From Serripes groenlandicus (lineage: Eukaryota; Mollusca; Bivalvia; Cardiida; Cardiidae): a stretch of DNA of 64,000 nucleotides. The DNA lies in assembly GCA_031761405.1 (NCBI GenBank), contig JASEVX010000017.1, forward strand, positions 8,109,668-8,173,667, in the 5' to 3' direction. The position numbers were made by a program, and so were the translations under genes. Below, piece after piece: positions 1 to 10,483 of the stretch (position 1 is the first letter of the stretch; every line of letters begins with the position of its first letter). The notes under the pieces are model-generated. The model was given only the letters and a program-made list of their open reading frames with translations, ran no database searches and was not told where the DNA came from.

Positions 1-760
1 GCCAAAGTTTCAACATGCTAACATTAAAAGAACAGCTGTCAGAGTGTTAACAAGATTTTCCTTTAATTTGGTCTAGTGACCTTATGTTTGACCCGACTTG
101 ACCAATATTTGAACTTGGCCTAGATATCAATAATCATCAGGCGAACATTCTGACAAAGTTTCAAGATGCTGAATCAAACCTTGAGGTCAAGCTGTTTACA
201 AGATTTTTCTCAAATGTTTTTCTTTGGACCTCATTGTTGTTTTTATTCAACATGATCTATATTTTAGTCTAGATTTCACCAAAACACCAGTTCTGACAAA
301 ATTTCAACATGTTAAAATAAAAAAAATGCAGCATTCAAAATATCTGAGTGTTAACAAAATGTTACTTCGTTTTGGTCTAGTGACCTAGTTTTTGACCCAC
401 CATGACCCTTATTCTTACTAGGTCTAGATATTGTCAAGACAAACATTCTGACAAAGCCTCAAGCTTCTCAAGGCAAAGTGTGGTTTCTAGACTAACAAGA
501 TTTTCCTTCAATTTGGTGGAGTGACTTAGTTTATGACCCAACATGACCTAGTTTATGACCGAATATATTTAAACTTAGCCTAGATATCATCAAAACAGTT
601 ATTCTGAAAACATTTCAACATGCTTAACTTTAAAATAAGGCATCCAGAGTGTTTTCAATATATACTTCAAATTGACATTGAAACCTAGTTTTTCGCCTCA
701 CAGGACCCAGTCTATAACTTGGCCAAGATTTGATGGAGATGATTTTCTGATAAACTTTCA
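1..760. repeat. Degenerate tandem repeat, about 150-bp period
   Basis: Variants of the phrase 'gtgacctagtttttgaccc' recur near 72, 219, 377, 521 and 682, each preceded by a 'caagattttcctt-aatttggt' type phrase and followed by 'tctagatat-atc'. This gives about five diverged units of roughly 150 bp. No coding frame survives. I recall this motif from other bivalve genomes but cannot confirm its family. Confidence 0.6.
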
Positions 761-974
761 TTCATATTGGATGTTGTAAAATGTTGCCTGTAGATTGTTC
801 ACAAGGCAATTGTTGATGGCGTGTGACCAAAGGACATCAGACAAAACCTGATCATAAAAAACACAAACTGTGCAATAAAAAAACAGGACTTCCTTTATAT
901 ACATTGTACTACATTTAATTAGATAAAACAAGCTTGATATGATTTTGATAAACTTATCCATTAAAAAAGATTAC

Positions 975-1137
975 CTTGTATGAATCCATTAGTAATAAAG
1001 GTAATCAGCTGAAGTTCCTCTCCTGTCCTTGTCATAACAGCTGTAATCCCATCAGTAAATGGGTTTCTCTCAATATTTTCCCTTGTTTGATGTTGATGCA
1101 GGAAGTTATATCCCACAGTCAAAGATGCATGCAATTT
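975..1137 (-). CDS. Possible internal host exon, unknown protein
   Basis: On the minus strand 54 codons are open from just after a TGA at 1140-1138 down to a good splice donor (CAAG|GTAATC, exon end 975). The encoded segment is rich in coding-like residues, including NPFTDGITAVMTRTGEELQL and ending near FITNGFIQ. I see no convincing acceptor at the upstream side, so the true 5' border is uncertain. Two diverged copies of the same segment lie next to it at about 1190-1265 and 1375-1450 and contain stops. I do not recognise the protein family. It could be one exon of a gene extending left of the window, or a fragment captured in a repeat. Confidence 0.35.
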
Positions 1138-1475
1138 TCATTGTTTTGACAGGCACCAATGACCAACGGGTATATCACTAACTGCCTATATGAACTTCTT
1201 CTCCCAGTATCGCCATAACAGCTGTGATTCCATGATTGTACAGGTTGATCTCAATCCATTTACTGTTATGATGTGTATTTAGGAAAGAATATTACCCCAC
1301 AGTCAAAGATGCATGATATTTTCATTGTATAGACAGGTACCAATGACCAAGGGGTATATCACTAACTGCTTATATGAATTTCCTCTCCAGTAATCGCCAT
1401 CAGAACTGTTATTCCATGATTGTATGGGACGTTCTAAATCCATTCTGTTTTAAAATAAAACTTGATGCAGAATAT
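1112..1475. repeat. Tandem duplication, about 184-bp unit
   Basis: The string 'cccacagtcaaagatgcat' starts at 1112 and again at 1296. The following 'accaatgacca-cgggtatatcactaactgc' part is also repeated. The units contain degenerate copies of the putative exon at 975-1137, so an exon plus flanking intron appears to have been duplicated and then decayed. Confidence 0.6.
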
Positions 1476-1639
1476 GATTGACTGCTGTTATAATAAATGA
1501 CATCAGACAATAACTGCAAAGTCAATAGTCGACAAAACGGCCGCCATTCATCGATTCACCTTTTTCTATCTCAAAATCACGGAAACCACTAACAATATTA
1601 CAACTGTAAATTGTGTTTATGAAATTGAACACAAAATTG

Positions 1640-2080
1640 TTCCGTAATGGGTCAGTAACAGACCAAATAACTGATTTATTCATCAACCACCTTTCATAAG
1701 CAAAACAAATTGATATTGTTTCATTTCATTATTAAAGTGGGTTTAATACTAGGAATTTTAAAAATACTGGGACCTAATACTAGGAAAATGACGTCACATC
1801 AGTGGTTTGACGTCATAACGCTAGTCATTTGGCGCCAAAACCTGTAAATTTCATCTAGACATATTGTAAACGTAAATGCAAATGAAACAATATTATTTAT
1901 TTTTTTGCTCATGAAAGGTGGTCGATAAAATAAATCAATTATTTGATATGTTACTGACCCACTACGGAAAAATAGGGGTCTGGAATGTATAGGGGGACTC
2001 GGCTAATGCCTCGCCCCTTATAAATTCCACAGACCCCCTATTTTTCCGTAGTGGGTCAGTAACAGACCAAATAACTAATA
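1640..2080. repeat. Foldback/MITE cluster with TGACGTCA core
   Basis: An arm at about 1640-1723 is inverted at about 1884-1971, around a 160-bp core. A third arm at 2036-2080 makes a second palindrome with 1950-1985 around a short loop containing 'gactcggctaatgcctcg'. The shared arm motif is 'ccgtagtgggtcagtaac'. The core carries two perfect TGACGTCA palindromes at 1789-1796 and 1808-1815. A related core lies inverted at about 37475-37535. Confidence 0.65.
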
Positions 2081-2357
2081 TTATATAAAATGAAATGATA
2101 AATTAAAGAATGAGATTACAAACACTATTTATACCTTTTTCCTTTTAAATAGCCTAATATTAAAAAAAAAAGACCAGAATTGAAAACAATATACATGTAT
2201 ATTAGTTATGTCAAAAAGCCAAGCTTTGGGTTCTGCATCCAGTTTTGTTTTGGACCAGTTTGTACCCCTGTGCAGTCTTATCTAGATTATTCCTTTAAAC
2301 CAGTGACTTTAAACTTATCTTTTTTACATCAATTGTGAAACAAGCTTTAATCTTATA

Positions 2358-2636
2358 TTAATCACGCTCAATGTTCTGGAGATACAACCAGTTCTCGCCC
2401 AATTTGTGCGGAAAATCCCAATCTTCACTGAATTCTGATTCAGATATTTGGGGCATTTTTTTAAGAATTAGGTAGACTTTGAGGATTCCGGTGTATTTTG
2501 GTATTTTTATACATTTTTCATTTGAGTATATTTGGGCAAAGATGCTTCTATAATTATTTGAAAAGGGGCCAATTCCCCACTTGTGTTCAGAAAAAGTAGC
2601 CATTGAGGGGTTTATACAGATATTGTTGACAATCAA
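2358..2636 (-). other. Open frame of 92 codons, possible terminal exon
   Basis: The minus-strand frame ends in a low-repeat, mixed-composition tail (SEFSEDWDFPHKLGENW, then a TAA). That looks more like coding sequence than the surrounding AT-rich DNA does. There is no recognisable domain, and neither an acceptor nor a partner exon was found. It may be chance. Confidence 0.15.
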
Positions 2637-2924
2637 AGATAAATCAACATTTTAATTGACATAGGATTATTATAATTACTGATACAGATGTAACTTACAT
2701 TTGTGTTTATCTTATGAAGATGACATTTGACCTTACAGCAAATGATGTTTGAAAGCATTGTGAAAAAAGGTCAAATTGTTGACAATATGCAATTATACTT
2801 CTCACAATGCTTTTGAATTAAAATCAATTGTGCATTTTCTAATTCTTTAGATTTAACTGTTTTGCAAGATGTTTTTATACTTACTTAAATGATGTTTAGC
2901 TGCAGGGTTGATTCTTTTAAAGCA

Positions 2925-3430
2925 TCGCATTGGTCCTGACGGCTTCCAGAATTCTCGACCCCAATTTAGATCCCAGTTTATATAGGTGTGAATGGATGAT
3001 GGTTCTTTTGTTGTATAATCACTACATTTAGATAATGATTAATGTAATAATGATGTATGTTTCAACATTGTTATAAATTATCCTATATCATGGTTTTCTA
3101 AGATTTGAAGTATTGTTTGATAGAGGACATTTCCTCCTTTTCTCACAATCTTCCTTATTCATTAATATAACTATACCTTAGCCAGAAGTCAACCAGTCAT
3201 GTACATATTCTCCTTTTCTCACCAAATGTTTTCAAAGTCGTCCGCAGCAGATTAACTATTTAGAACACATCGAGATCATTTAAATAATCAATCAACAGGT
3301 AAGTAAGTATCAATAATCAGTCTTTTGTTTATGACACCTGTGTGTTAAACCATCCATTCACACCTATATAATCCGATAATGAGGTCGAGATTTCTGGCTA
3401 CCGTCCATGCAATGTGCCTTGTTAAGATTA
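2925..3430. mobile_element. MITE-like element with ~80-bp terminal inverted repeats
   Basis: The left end (about 2929-3006, containing 'tatataggtgtgaatggatg') is matched in reverse complement by about 3345-3425. Both ends also share a 'ctcgacc' block and a 'gacggnnnccaga' block. The roughly 340-bp interior is AT-rich with no coding capacity. This is consistent with a non-autonomous DNA transposon; the superfamily is not determined and the target duplication is not clear. Confidence 0.6.
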
Positions 3431-4335
3431 TTTTTGATTATCACATCCTTTTATCAATTGTAAAAACATTTTTTAAAACACACAGCACAAGGCATGCCTA
3501 TATAAATCCGTCTCGGCCAAGGATATGTGTCTCCAGTCAAGTCTTTTAGAAAACTTGTTCAAACTTCCTTTTTTGGACACCCGATATGTCTCTTGAATAC
3601 ACTGGGGACGTTTCTTCTTGGGTTCTTTTCGCCTAAAAAGCTGTTAGTTTTACCTGATTAGCCATTAGTCTTAAATATTCCGTCCACATTGCAAATGTGT
3701 TCACCACTAAAAAATGAAGTGGATGCCATGCAGTAGACACGTAAGATATTACGTCATTAAATGTGTAAACAATCTGCACTCGAGAACTTCGAAGAACTCT
3801 TCTAAAAATAGATTTACTTTCTTATGTGCTATTTTTGTGATATTTATGCATAGGGACTTAGGGTCATATTTATTTCTTACATCATAGAGTAAGCGTGGGA
3901 GTTCCGGATCACTAACGAAACAAATAGTGATAGCTAGAATAAAGGAATTGAGAATTTAAAAGAAACTTTTGTAGTTTAATGGCAAAATATCCCACCTTTC
4001 ATCTTATATTTGTTGTCTGTCACAAACATGAACATTGTTTTGGTGTATTTGGGCAGAGACATAAATACATTTGTGTCACAGGGTGTATGTTCAACCAATT
4101 TTTGCATCGATCTTTGACCGTCCAAAGGAGTTTTGTCAGAAGGACTGACGACTTTAGTAGGTCTGTGAAGCATTGTCATTGATCTAGTGAAACAAATTTA
4201 CCACGAAGAGCATCTTGGATCAGACAGTTATTCCATCGCCAGGAACATCCGTCAATGAATGCAAAACATTAAAATTTACAATACAGCTAGATCTTATATC
4301 TTTACCTACAAGAACGCCAAAATGATATTGTCTGT
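3431..4335. other. No feature seen
   Basis: AT-rich sequence. The two 67-codon frames here lie on opposite strands of the same bases and neither looks like a protein. I see no gene, RNA or clear repeat. Confidence 0.5.
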
Positions 4336-4638
4336 TTAATATATGTTACGAAAACGAGAGAGATAAAAATTCTTACCTAAAACAAAGGGAATCGTAGCCG
4401 AAAGGTTCTGGTTATCAGCCTTTACTGTAAACAAAAAAGTTATTGTCGTTATCTCGGGAACCAGCTTGATTTGGACGGATGTGACGTCGGCCGGATATGA
4501 ATAAATGTCGGCCATGGTTCCCTGCTTTGTTCTATGTAATTTCATTTGGATTTCATGAGCTGGGCCGTAGTATCTTTGCACCCAATTTTTTTCCATACTG
4601 AATATAGGAAATTTCCCCTTATTAAGGTTAAACCTCAT
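4336..4638 (-). CDS. Open frame of 100 codons, possible exon or element gene
   Basis: The minus-strand ORF overlaps the end of the upstream virus-like ORF: its ATG lies inside that ORF's last codons. Its composition is protein-like (WVQRYYGPAHEIQMKLHRT and VQIKLVPEITTITFLF). Near its end a strong donor-like GTAAGAA follows the codons for PFVL, so it could be an exon that splices at about 4376 rather than run to the stop. The segment is not repeated on the + side of the palindrome, so the left arm either carries a further gene of the element or joins host sequence here. I do not recognise the family. Confidence 0.3.
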   Translation of the reverse strand: MRFNLNKGKFPIFSMEKNWVQRYYGPAHEIQMKLHRTKQGTMADIYSYPADVTSVQIKLVPEITTITFLFTVKADNQNLSATIPFVLGKNFYLSRFRNIY

Positions 4639-4924
4639 AACGGTGTTTCTTAATGGCCGACTGTATGGCCTGTTCTAGTATCATTCCCTCGGACACGAGT
4701 TCGTGTACATCTTCCATGACACGTTGGTGAATGACTTCGTGTTCTAATTGGAATGTGTGGAGAAGCAGTTGGCTATACATACGTAAGACATGTGTTGTAT
4801 CTTCCGCTACTATTTTTGAGTCTGCCTTTTTTTTGGCCTCGTCATTGGACATGCCATCTCGCTCATACTTTTCCACTTTATTTCGCCAAGATTTTTCATT
4901 ATTGTTCGAAGCTTTACGGTACAT
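4628..4924 (-). pseudogene. Virus-like helical-domain protein, 3' fragment (left arm)
   Basis: This 98-codon frame begins at an internal ATG. It matches, residue for residue with a few changes, the C-terminal part of the + strand ORF at 5782-6621. It is Lys/Glu-rich and predicted helical, with the phrase ERDGMSNDEAKKKADSKIV. Homology to the right arm stops at about 4640, three codons before this frame's own stop. It abuts the ATPase fragment at 4914-5465 through a deletion, so the original order ATPase - zinc finger - helical domain has lost its middle here. Confidence 0.55.
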
Positions 4925-5465
4925 GACTCAAAACACGTGCCAGTACAGAAATTTGATGTCTATCAACTGGGTTGTTAAACACAATTAAATATTTTGTATT
5001 AAGGCTGATATCTCGGCACGCTTTTCCTTGAGGAAAAACGTTCTGTGTCAGGAAAATGACCGTCAAGTTTCTATGATGAGATCCTTTAGTAAAAAGATTA
5101 GCCACTCTTTCATACTTTTTCGCCTCTCCCTTCAAATCATCTAATATGATGCAGTTCCTCACGTTTACGTCTAGATACATATCTTGTTCAAGACAGTCTG
5201 GAATCCCCCTCACAAATTCAACGTTAGACAATTCTGTCTTGATTTCGTCGTATAATGGTTGATTTTGACTATAACACCAGATGATCCTTTGAGGTGGTGG
5301 TTGGATTGTTCCTTGGCACAATATCATCTTAGTTAATACCGATTTACCACTTCCACTCGGCCCTGACAAAACGAGTGTACACGGATGTTTAAACTTAAAT
5401 ACGGGCGCTCCGGGAACATCCAACCACCACCTCAAAGGATCATCTGGTGTTATAGTCAAAATCAA
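4914..5465 (-). pseudogene. A32/FtsK-like packaging ATPase, truncated (left arm)
   Basis: The 183-codon frame carries a Walker A P-loop (GPSGSGKS, about residues 35-42) and a Walker B (CIILDDL, about residues 104-110) with the spacing typical of A32-like DNA-packaging ATPases of nucleocytoplasmic viruses, adintoviruses and Polintons. These enzymes power genome packaging into capsids. The first ~16 residues are not native: they are the antisense of this gene's own Q-P-P-P-Q-R region, read across the palindrome centre. The frame ends just after VLAR, where a roughly 470-bp deletion relative to the right arm joins it to the helical-domain fragment. It is not functional as it stands. Confidence 0.7.
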
Positions 5466-5778
5466 CCATTATACGACGAACGTTGAATTTGTTAGGGGGA
5501 TTCCAGACTGTCTTGAACAAGATATGTATCTAGACGTAAACGTGAGGAACTGCATCATATTAGATGATTTGATGGGAGAGGCGAAGAAGGATGAAAGAGT
5601 GGCTAATCTTTTTACTAAAGGATCTCATCATAGAAACTTGACGGTCATTTTCCTGACACAGAACGTTTTTCCTCAAGGAAAAGCGTGCAGAGATATCAGC
5701 CTTAATACAAAATATTTAATTGTGTTTAACAACCCAGTTGATAGACATCAAATTTCTGTACTGGCACGACGGATCTAG
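5414..5778 (+). pseudogene. A32/FtsK-like packaging ATPase, C-terminal half (right arm)
   Basis: The plus-strand copy starts in the middle of the ATPase, just downstream of where the P-loop would be. A roughly 20-bp deletion near 5483 shifts the frame. From the ATG at 5524 the Walker B segment (CIILDDL) and the conserved ...FLTQN... sensor region are open, then a TAG at 5776-5778 ends the frame. The frame reopens immediately in the same phase (5782 onwards), so the TAG looks like a point nonsense change. No P-loop means no ATPase activity. Confidence 0.65.
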
Positions 5779-5781
5779 CCT

Positions 5782-6621
5782 ACCAGTAGTCACAGTTTCA
5801 TGAATGTATATCGAAACGCCACGGAAAAGCCATATGGACATCTCGTTATTGATCTTCAAGCTTCTACACCCGAATACATGCGACTTAGACCAAACATTTG
5901 TGAACAGAATGTATCAGTAGCTGAACACAAGTATATAAGTGATACTCCAGCGTATGATCAGCGAGGATATTCAGTTAAGAAAACTATAAGGGACACCCCT
6001 GTGGAGTACATAAAGAGTGATTCCAGCCTCGAGTCTGATAACAGTCTAGACATGCCCGTTTGCGACGATTGTGGTATCGTGTTTGGTGACGTTCATTCTT
6101 TACAAAATCATGTCAAACTATGGTGTAATAAGCGTTCTGCCACGGAGGATCACTCGGAAACGACTCCATTAAAACGGTGGATATCCTATGACCAGAGCGA
6201 AGAAGATGTAAAAGATAAAGACAGCGAAGAACACAAAGTGTTTGGAGTCATGTACCGTAAAGCTTCGAACAATAATGAAAAATCTTGGCGAAAAAAAGTG
6301 GAAAAGTATGAGCGAGATGGAATGTCCAATGACGAGGCCAAGAAAAAGGCAGACTCAAAAATAGTAGCGGAAGATACAACACATGTCTTACGTATGTATA
6401 GCCAACTGCTTCTCCACACATTCCAATTAGAACACGGAGTCATTCACCAACGTGTCATGGAATATGTACACGAACTCGTGTCCGAGGGAATGATACTACA
6501 ACAGGCCATACAGTCGGCCATTAAGAAACACCGTTATTTAATGGAAGGTATAGTGAAGTCTGAGAACGACGACGTTAGCTATGGTGGTAGCGACGACAGT
6601 GATGGTGAAGAAATGCTATAA
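5782..6621 (+). pseudogene. ATPase C-terminus joined to zinc finger and helical domain
   Basis: This frame follows the ATPase frame in phase. Numbering from the ATG at 5800 (273 codons): residues 1-35 read like the tail of the packaging ATPase (PYGHLVIDLQASTPEYMRLR). A C-x2-C-x12-H-x4-C zinc-finger motif lies at C88, C91, H104, C109. A Lys/Glu-rich helical stretch spans about 150-248, and an acidic Ser/Asp tail follows. This suggests that in the intact element the ATPase, finger and helical part were one polypeptide. The function of the helical part is unknown. The reading frame is long and intact, but its N-terminal half is separated by the TAG. Confidence 0.5.
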
Positions 6622-6691
6622 GGGGAGGAAAGTTACAGCTAATAGATAAAGATAAAACTATCACTGGCTGTATACTTCACTTACGTCGACG

Positions 6692-6952
6692 ATGGACAAA
6701 GTAGAAATGTGGACACGACATTTTCAACGGATGGCCGAAGGGAAGCTGAAACCTAATCATAAAGGACAATACGTGGTGGAAAAAATACAAATGGGTGGGG
6801 AGGTGAAAGAACCTACCATTAACTTTGTGACACCCATGGCTCAAGCTGTCGAACAAGCCAAGTCAGAGGTATCCAGGAAAAGACAACATACCAGGATTGA
6901 CAATGCGAAAAAGGGGTATCGAATACACGGACCACCGGGACTACGTGACTAA
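6692..6952 (+). CDS. Small basic protein of the virus-like element
   Basis: An 86-codon frame 70 bp downstream of the preceding ORF and in the same direction. It has WTRHFQRMAEGKL near the start, NFVTPMAQAVEQAKSEV in the middle, a run of basic residues (SRKRQH) and a C-terminus near GPPGLRD. Small basic proteins of this layout often sit beside the packaging ATPase in Polinton/adintovirus-like elements and may be minor virion proteins. That is a contextual guess. It has no visible damage. Confidence 0.4.
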   Translation: MDKVEMWTRHFQRMAEGKLKPNHKGQYVVEKIQMGGEVKEPTINFVTPMAQAVEQAKSEVSRKRQHTRIDNAKKGYRIHGPPGLRD

Positions 6953-7367
6953 ATTATCGGAAAGAAAATGCCGGGGGGGAGCCCTAACATAACCACGTTT
7001 ACAACATAACGGAACGGTGGACAGTTATTCATTTACGTCATGGATGGAGTATGAGACGAATTGACAATCATTTTCATCCCGTAATGAATCGTGATTTGTG
7101 AATACTGTGTTCAATAAATAGTGTTAGTTATTTTGATTATGCGAACTACAATACTTGATTATATAATAAAATTGTAGAAATTGTATTCATGTCTTTGTTT
7201 TTTATTTACCCCTTGCGCTGCTTATTTAAAGTACAATGTCATGACAACATTAATCGGATATCTTTCAAATTCGAATATACTCCTATCTCGATGAGAGCTT
7301 TCGAATGATATACAAATTGTAAACATCAGTTCAGAACTAAGGAAGATATGACCATTATAATATATGA
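6953..7367. other. No gene; AATAAA signals after the virus-like ORFs
   Basis: AT-rich. AATAAA occurs near 7114 ('ttcaataaatagtg') and 7164 ('ataataaaattg'). These could be the poly(A) signals of the plus-strand virus-like transcription unit. Nothing else is supported. Confidence 0.3.
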
Positions 7368-7689
7368 TGACGTCACTTTCGGTTTGACCTCCTCAATCGA
7401 TAAAAAACACGAAACCCTTTTCAACAACTACAAACACGACTACATTCGGACAATAAATAAAGAAGATATCGGCACTTGCGCATTGAGAAGACTTTTGACG
7501 CATTTTGAAAGAAACAAATATTCAAAAATGACGTCACTTCAAGTTTGATCATCTCAATCGATAGAAAATCCGAAACCATTTTCAATGGGTCCAAACACGA
7601 CTACATTCGGACAAGAAATAAAGGAGATATCGGCATTTACGCATTTAGAAGACTTTTGACGCACTTTTAAGCAATAATTTAAAACGGCG
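7368..7689. repeat. Tandem duplication, 161-bp unit
   Basis: 'tgacgtcactt' starts at 7368 and 7529, and 'gatatcggca' at 7465 and 7626, both 161 bp apart. The shared text includes 'aacacgactacattcgga' and 'agaagacttttgacgcat'. The two units differ at many positions. No coding content was recognised. Confidence 0.7.
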
Positions 7690-8129
7690 ATAACTAGAGA
7701 ACTAATAGTCGTAGGATCATATTTTTTCATATATGAAAAGGGCTCAACAAAATCTTTCCAACGGTATATCAAACTTGAGTATCGGGGCAAGTTCATTTGT
7801 AGGGTTTAAAAATCTCTCATATTACATAACACGAAAACGGCTGAAAATGTTATCGACCACCCCGGGTTTAAATGAAAGGTTTTGGTGTCCTCTATCCTTT
7901 GGTAGACCAAAGAGAAAAAGTTAAAGTGTAAATATTGATACAAATTAGCAAAAACTGATTTGACGCTTTTAATGGGCTCCTTTTCCCTCTTTATTTGAAA
8001 TATGATCAAATTGGTAAAGTCGTGTATAACTTCACTGACACTTTTCAAGTGCAAATTCAAACATAATAATAACTTTCATCATGAAGGGTAAACTTTTGAA
8101 CAGCAGTGTAAAGGGTTATTCTCAGGCAA

Positions 8130-9556
8130 GTGAAAACGTGCAGACACTGTGGCGCCGTTTGGTTTAAAGCAGTCTATTCATCCATTGTCCAAGTTTTCTT
8201 TGACATTTCAATGCTCTATTGTTCTCACACCTGGTCTGATGAAATATCCGATAGCGATGGTGAAATACCGAGTCTAAAAATAGATCGGGACCTCTGTCAT
8301 TTGAACACTGGACGCTCTAGAGCTAAGACGTTAAATTTATTTATTGCCATACATGCTTGACTGCGTCGACTTTCTCCGCCATTATTTTCGAGGCAACAAC
8401 ATACCCGCTAGAATCTAGTGTTAGAAGAGACAAATCGTTGGTGGTCTCGCCCTAAGGGTTCTGCTGAAACACTTGCTCCAACACTTTCTAAAAATAGACA
8501 TATGATGTCATTCTAAATATAGAACTATCATTCAAAATGGCCGCCACACTTGCGCAGTCATTGTATATAAATAACTAGGTCAACAAAATGGCGTCCTCTC
8601 TTGTGTCAATCCTTATATGCAAATGAGATACTAGTAAATAGTAACTAGGTCAGGTAACTAGGTCAGGTTAGATGTTTCACAGTCTTTTTATACCTTTGAG
8701 TTGTTCTCTCTGTAACCTCTGATTGGTTAGTTATTTTTAGAAATATCTATTTATAGTAAATGACATATAATCTATTTATAGAAATGCAAGTTCGAACGTG
8801 CGCAATCTTTTTTTTTGTTTCGTTCTTAAATCAACACACGTAGACAATTTCAATAGGCTATTGTTCGCACACCTGGTGATGAAATATCGAGTGTAAAAAT
8901 AGATCGGGACCTCTGTCATTTGAGATCTGGACTTTCTAGGGTAAAACGTTAAATTTATTGCCATACATGTTTGACTATGTGCCGACTATACGAAAAGGGA
9001 TATATCGTGTCGTATGGATTCCCACGAAACAATGTAGCAAAGGTTAGGCCGAATTTCTCCGCCAGCTCCAACACTTTCTAAATATAGACCCATGATGTCA
9101 TTCTAAATATAGAACTATTAGAAATATCTATTTATAGTAAATGACATATAATCTATTTATAGAAAATGACACATAATCTATTTATAAAAATATGGTGAAA
9201 TACCGAGTCTTAAAATAGATCGGGACCTCTGTCATTTGAAATCTGGACGCTCTAGAGGTAAGACGTTAAATTTATTGCCATACATGTTTGACTATGTGCC
9301 GACTATACTAAAGGGATATATCGTGTCGTATGGATTCCCATAAAACAATGTAGCAAAGGGTAGGTCGAATTTCTCCGCCAGCTCCAACACTTTCTGTTTG
9401 ATGTCATTCTAAATATAGGACTATCATTCAAAATGGACATGCGCAGTCATTGTATATAAATAACTAGGTCAACAAAATGGCTACCTCACTCGTGTCAATC
9501 CTTATATGCAAATGAGATACTATAAATAGTAACTAGGTCAACAAAATGGCCGCCGA
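8130..9556. repeat. Locally triplicated repeat block
   Basis: The block 'aaatagatcgggacctctgt' ... 'taaatttattgccatacat' occurs at about 8277-8356, 8897-8970 and 9211-9290. Blocks with 'tataaataactaggtcaac' and 'cttatatgcaaatgagatac' occur at 8566-8640 and 9454-9530. Short 'atctatttatag' runs join them. The order is scrambled, as in nested duplication of a non-autonomous element. The short ORFs inside are not convincing. Confidence 0.6.
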
Positions 9557-9966
9557 TTACGTCATCTTTGTTTACACCTAAACCGACCCCTATACTACTT
9601 AGGACCTTTGAATTATCCAACATTTGGCTTAATAGGCATTTTCCACTATATAACTTAAACAGTTCTTATCCAATCTTCATCAAATTTGCTGTGAATGTTT
9701 ATGGGCATAAAAACGTAGTCGCAACAAAAAACTGGCGAAAGCTCTTGGGAGGTTCGAGACTTATGCCTCCCAGACAGGTGCATTTAAAGACAGTTTGGCA
9801 CTCTTGTAAGTTATTTGTAAACTCCCTGTGCGTTCTGTGGAAGCCATGATCAGATTTTCTTTCTGTTTAGAGACCACGGTCTTCACTGCTGAGCATCTGG
9901 TTCCCTGCATAATATAACAGGGTCTTTGGATATAGTTTCCAATGCGACAGCAGCAGAATACTTTTT
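9557..9966. other. No feature seen
   Basis: A 93-codon frame crosses this stretch but shows no domain, repeat or splice border. I do not call it a gene. Confidence 0.4.
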
Positions 9967-10139
9967 AACCCTTTTCCACCTAAAGACTGATCTCTGACAG
10001 TCAAATTGAAAACATTATGTCAAAAGGTGAATTGCCCATAATGCAACATGATTTTCAACTCTATTCAATAATTATTTTTCATTAGTTTACCATTTTTCTA
10101 TGTTGTCTGCTGCAGACTATTTGTATGTGGTAAAAGGTT
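9967..10139. mobile_element. CTGCTGCAGA-family MITE, copy 1
   Basis: The family is recognised by ends resembling 'cccttttcccacatacaa' and inner 'gtctgctgcaga'. A central palindrome built from 'aacattgtg-caaaaggag-aaattgctcat' is followed by its reverse complement. The copy here keeps 'gaaaacattatgtcaaaaggtgaattgcc', 'catgattttcaactctattc' (each partial) and the right end 'tgtctgctgcagac'. It is non-coding, and many relatives occur in this window. Confidence 0.6.
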
Positions 10140-10309
10140 AGAATAAAGGAAAAGGATAATCATCAAGTATCCATTTCCACATTGTTTTGATTCTGTTCAA
10201 CTTCAATATTTTACCAAATGAAATCAAAAGCTTTTCTTACCCTAATCCCGAGACAAATAAATAGATTTATGTGCATACGTATTTATCTGTCTCTGTATAA
10301 TATAATATA

Positions 10310-10483
10310 TATGTGAAAGCATTATGACAAAAATAAGAAATGCCTCACGAATCTCAAAGCATCTCGCTTTGTCACAATGTTTTCAACTCGATTCAATAGA
10401 AATATATTTTTTTCATCTAGAGCTTGAAAGTCTCCATAGTTTTCAATAATCGTCTGCTGCAAATTATGTATGTGAGAAAGGGT
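10310..10483. mobile_element. CTGCTGCAGA-family MITE, copy 2
   Basis: It contains 'gaaagcattatgacaaaaat', 'tgtcacaatgttttcaactc' and the right end 'gtctgctgcaaatta' followed by 'tgtgagaaagggtt'. The central palindrome is degenerate. Confidence 0.55.

Larger units (their letters stand above)
4628..6952. mobile_element. Head-to-head pair of degraded virus-like (A32-ATPase) elements
   Basis: The region is a long imperfect palindrome. The left arm (about 4640-5310, minus sense) and right arm (about 5413-6540, plus sense) encode the same proteins in opposite directions, around a loop at about 5311-5412 that holds the Walker A segment. The left arm lacks about 470 bp present at 5768-6238 in the right arm. 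The right arm lacks about 20 bp near 5483. The content fits a Polinton/adintovirus-like or other PLV-type element. The exact group is not assigned, because no polymerase, integrase or capsid gene is visible. Confidence 0.6.

Noticed and set aside
3976..4182. Pair of 67-codon ORFs on opposite strands
   Set aside because: They are mutual shadows with no family signature and no splice context.
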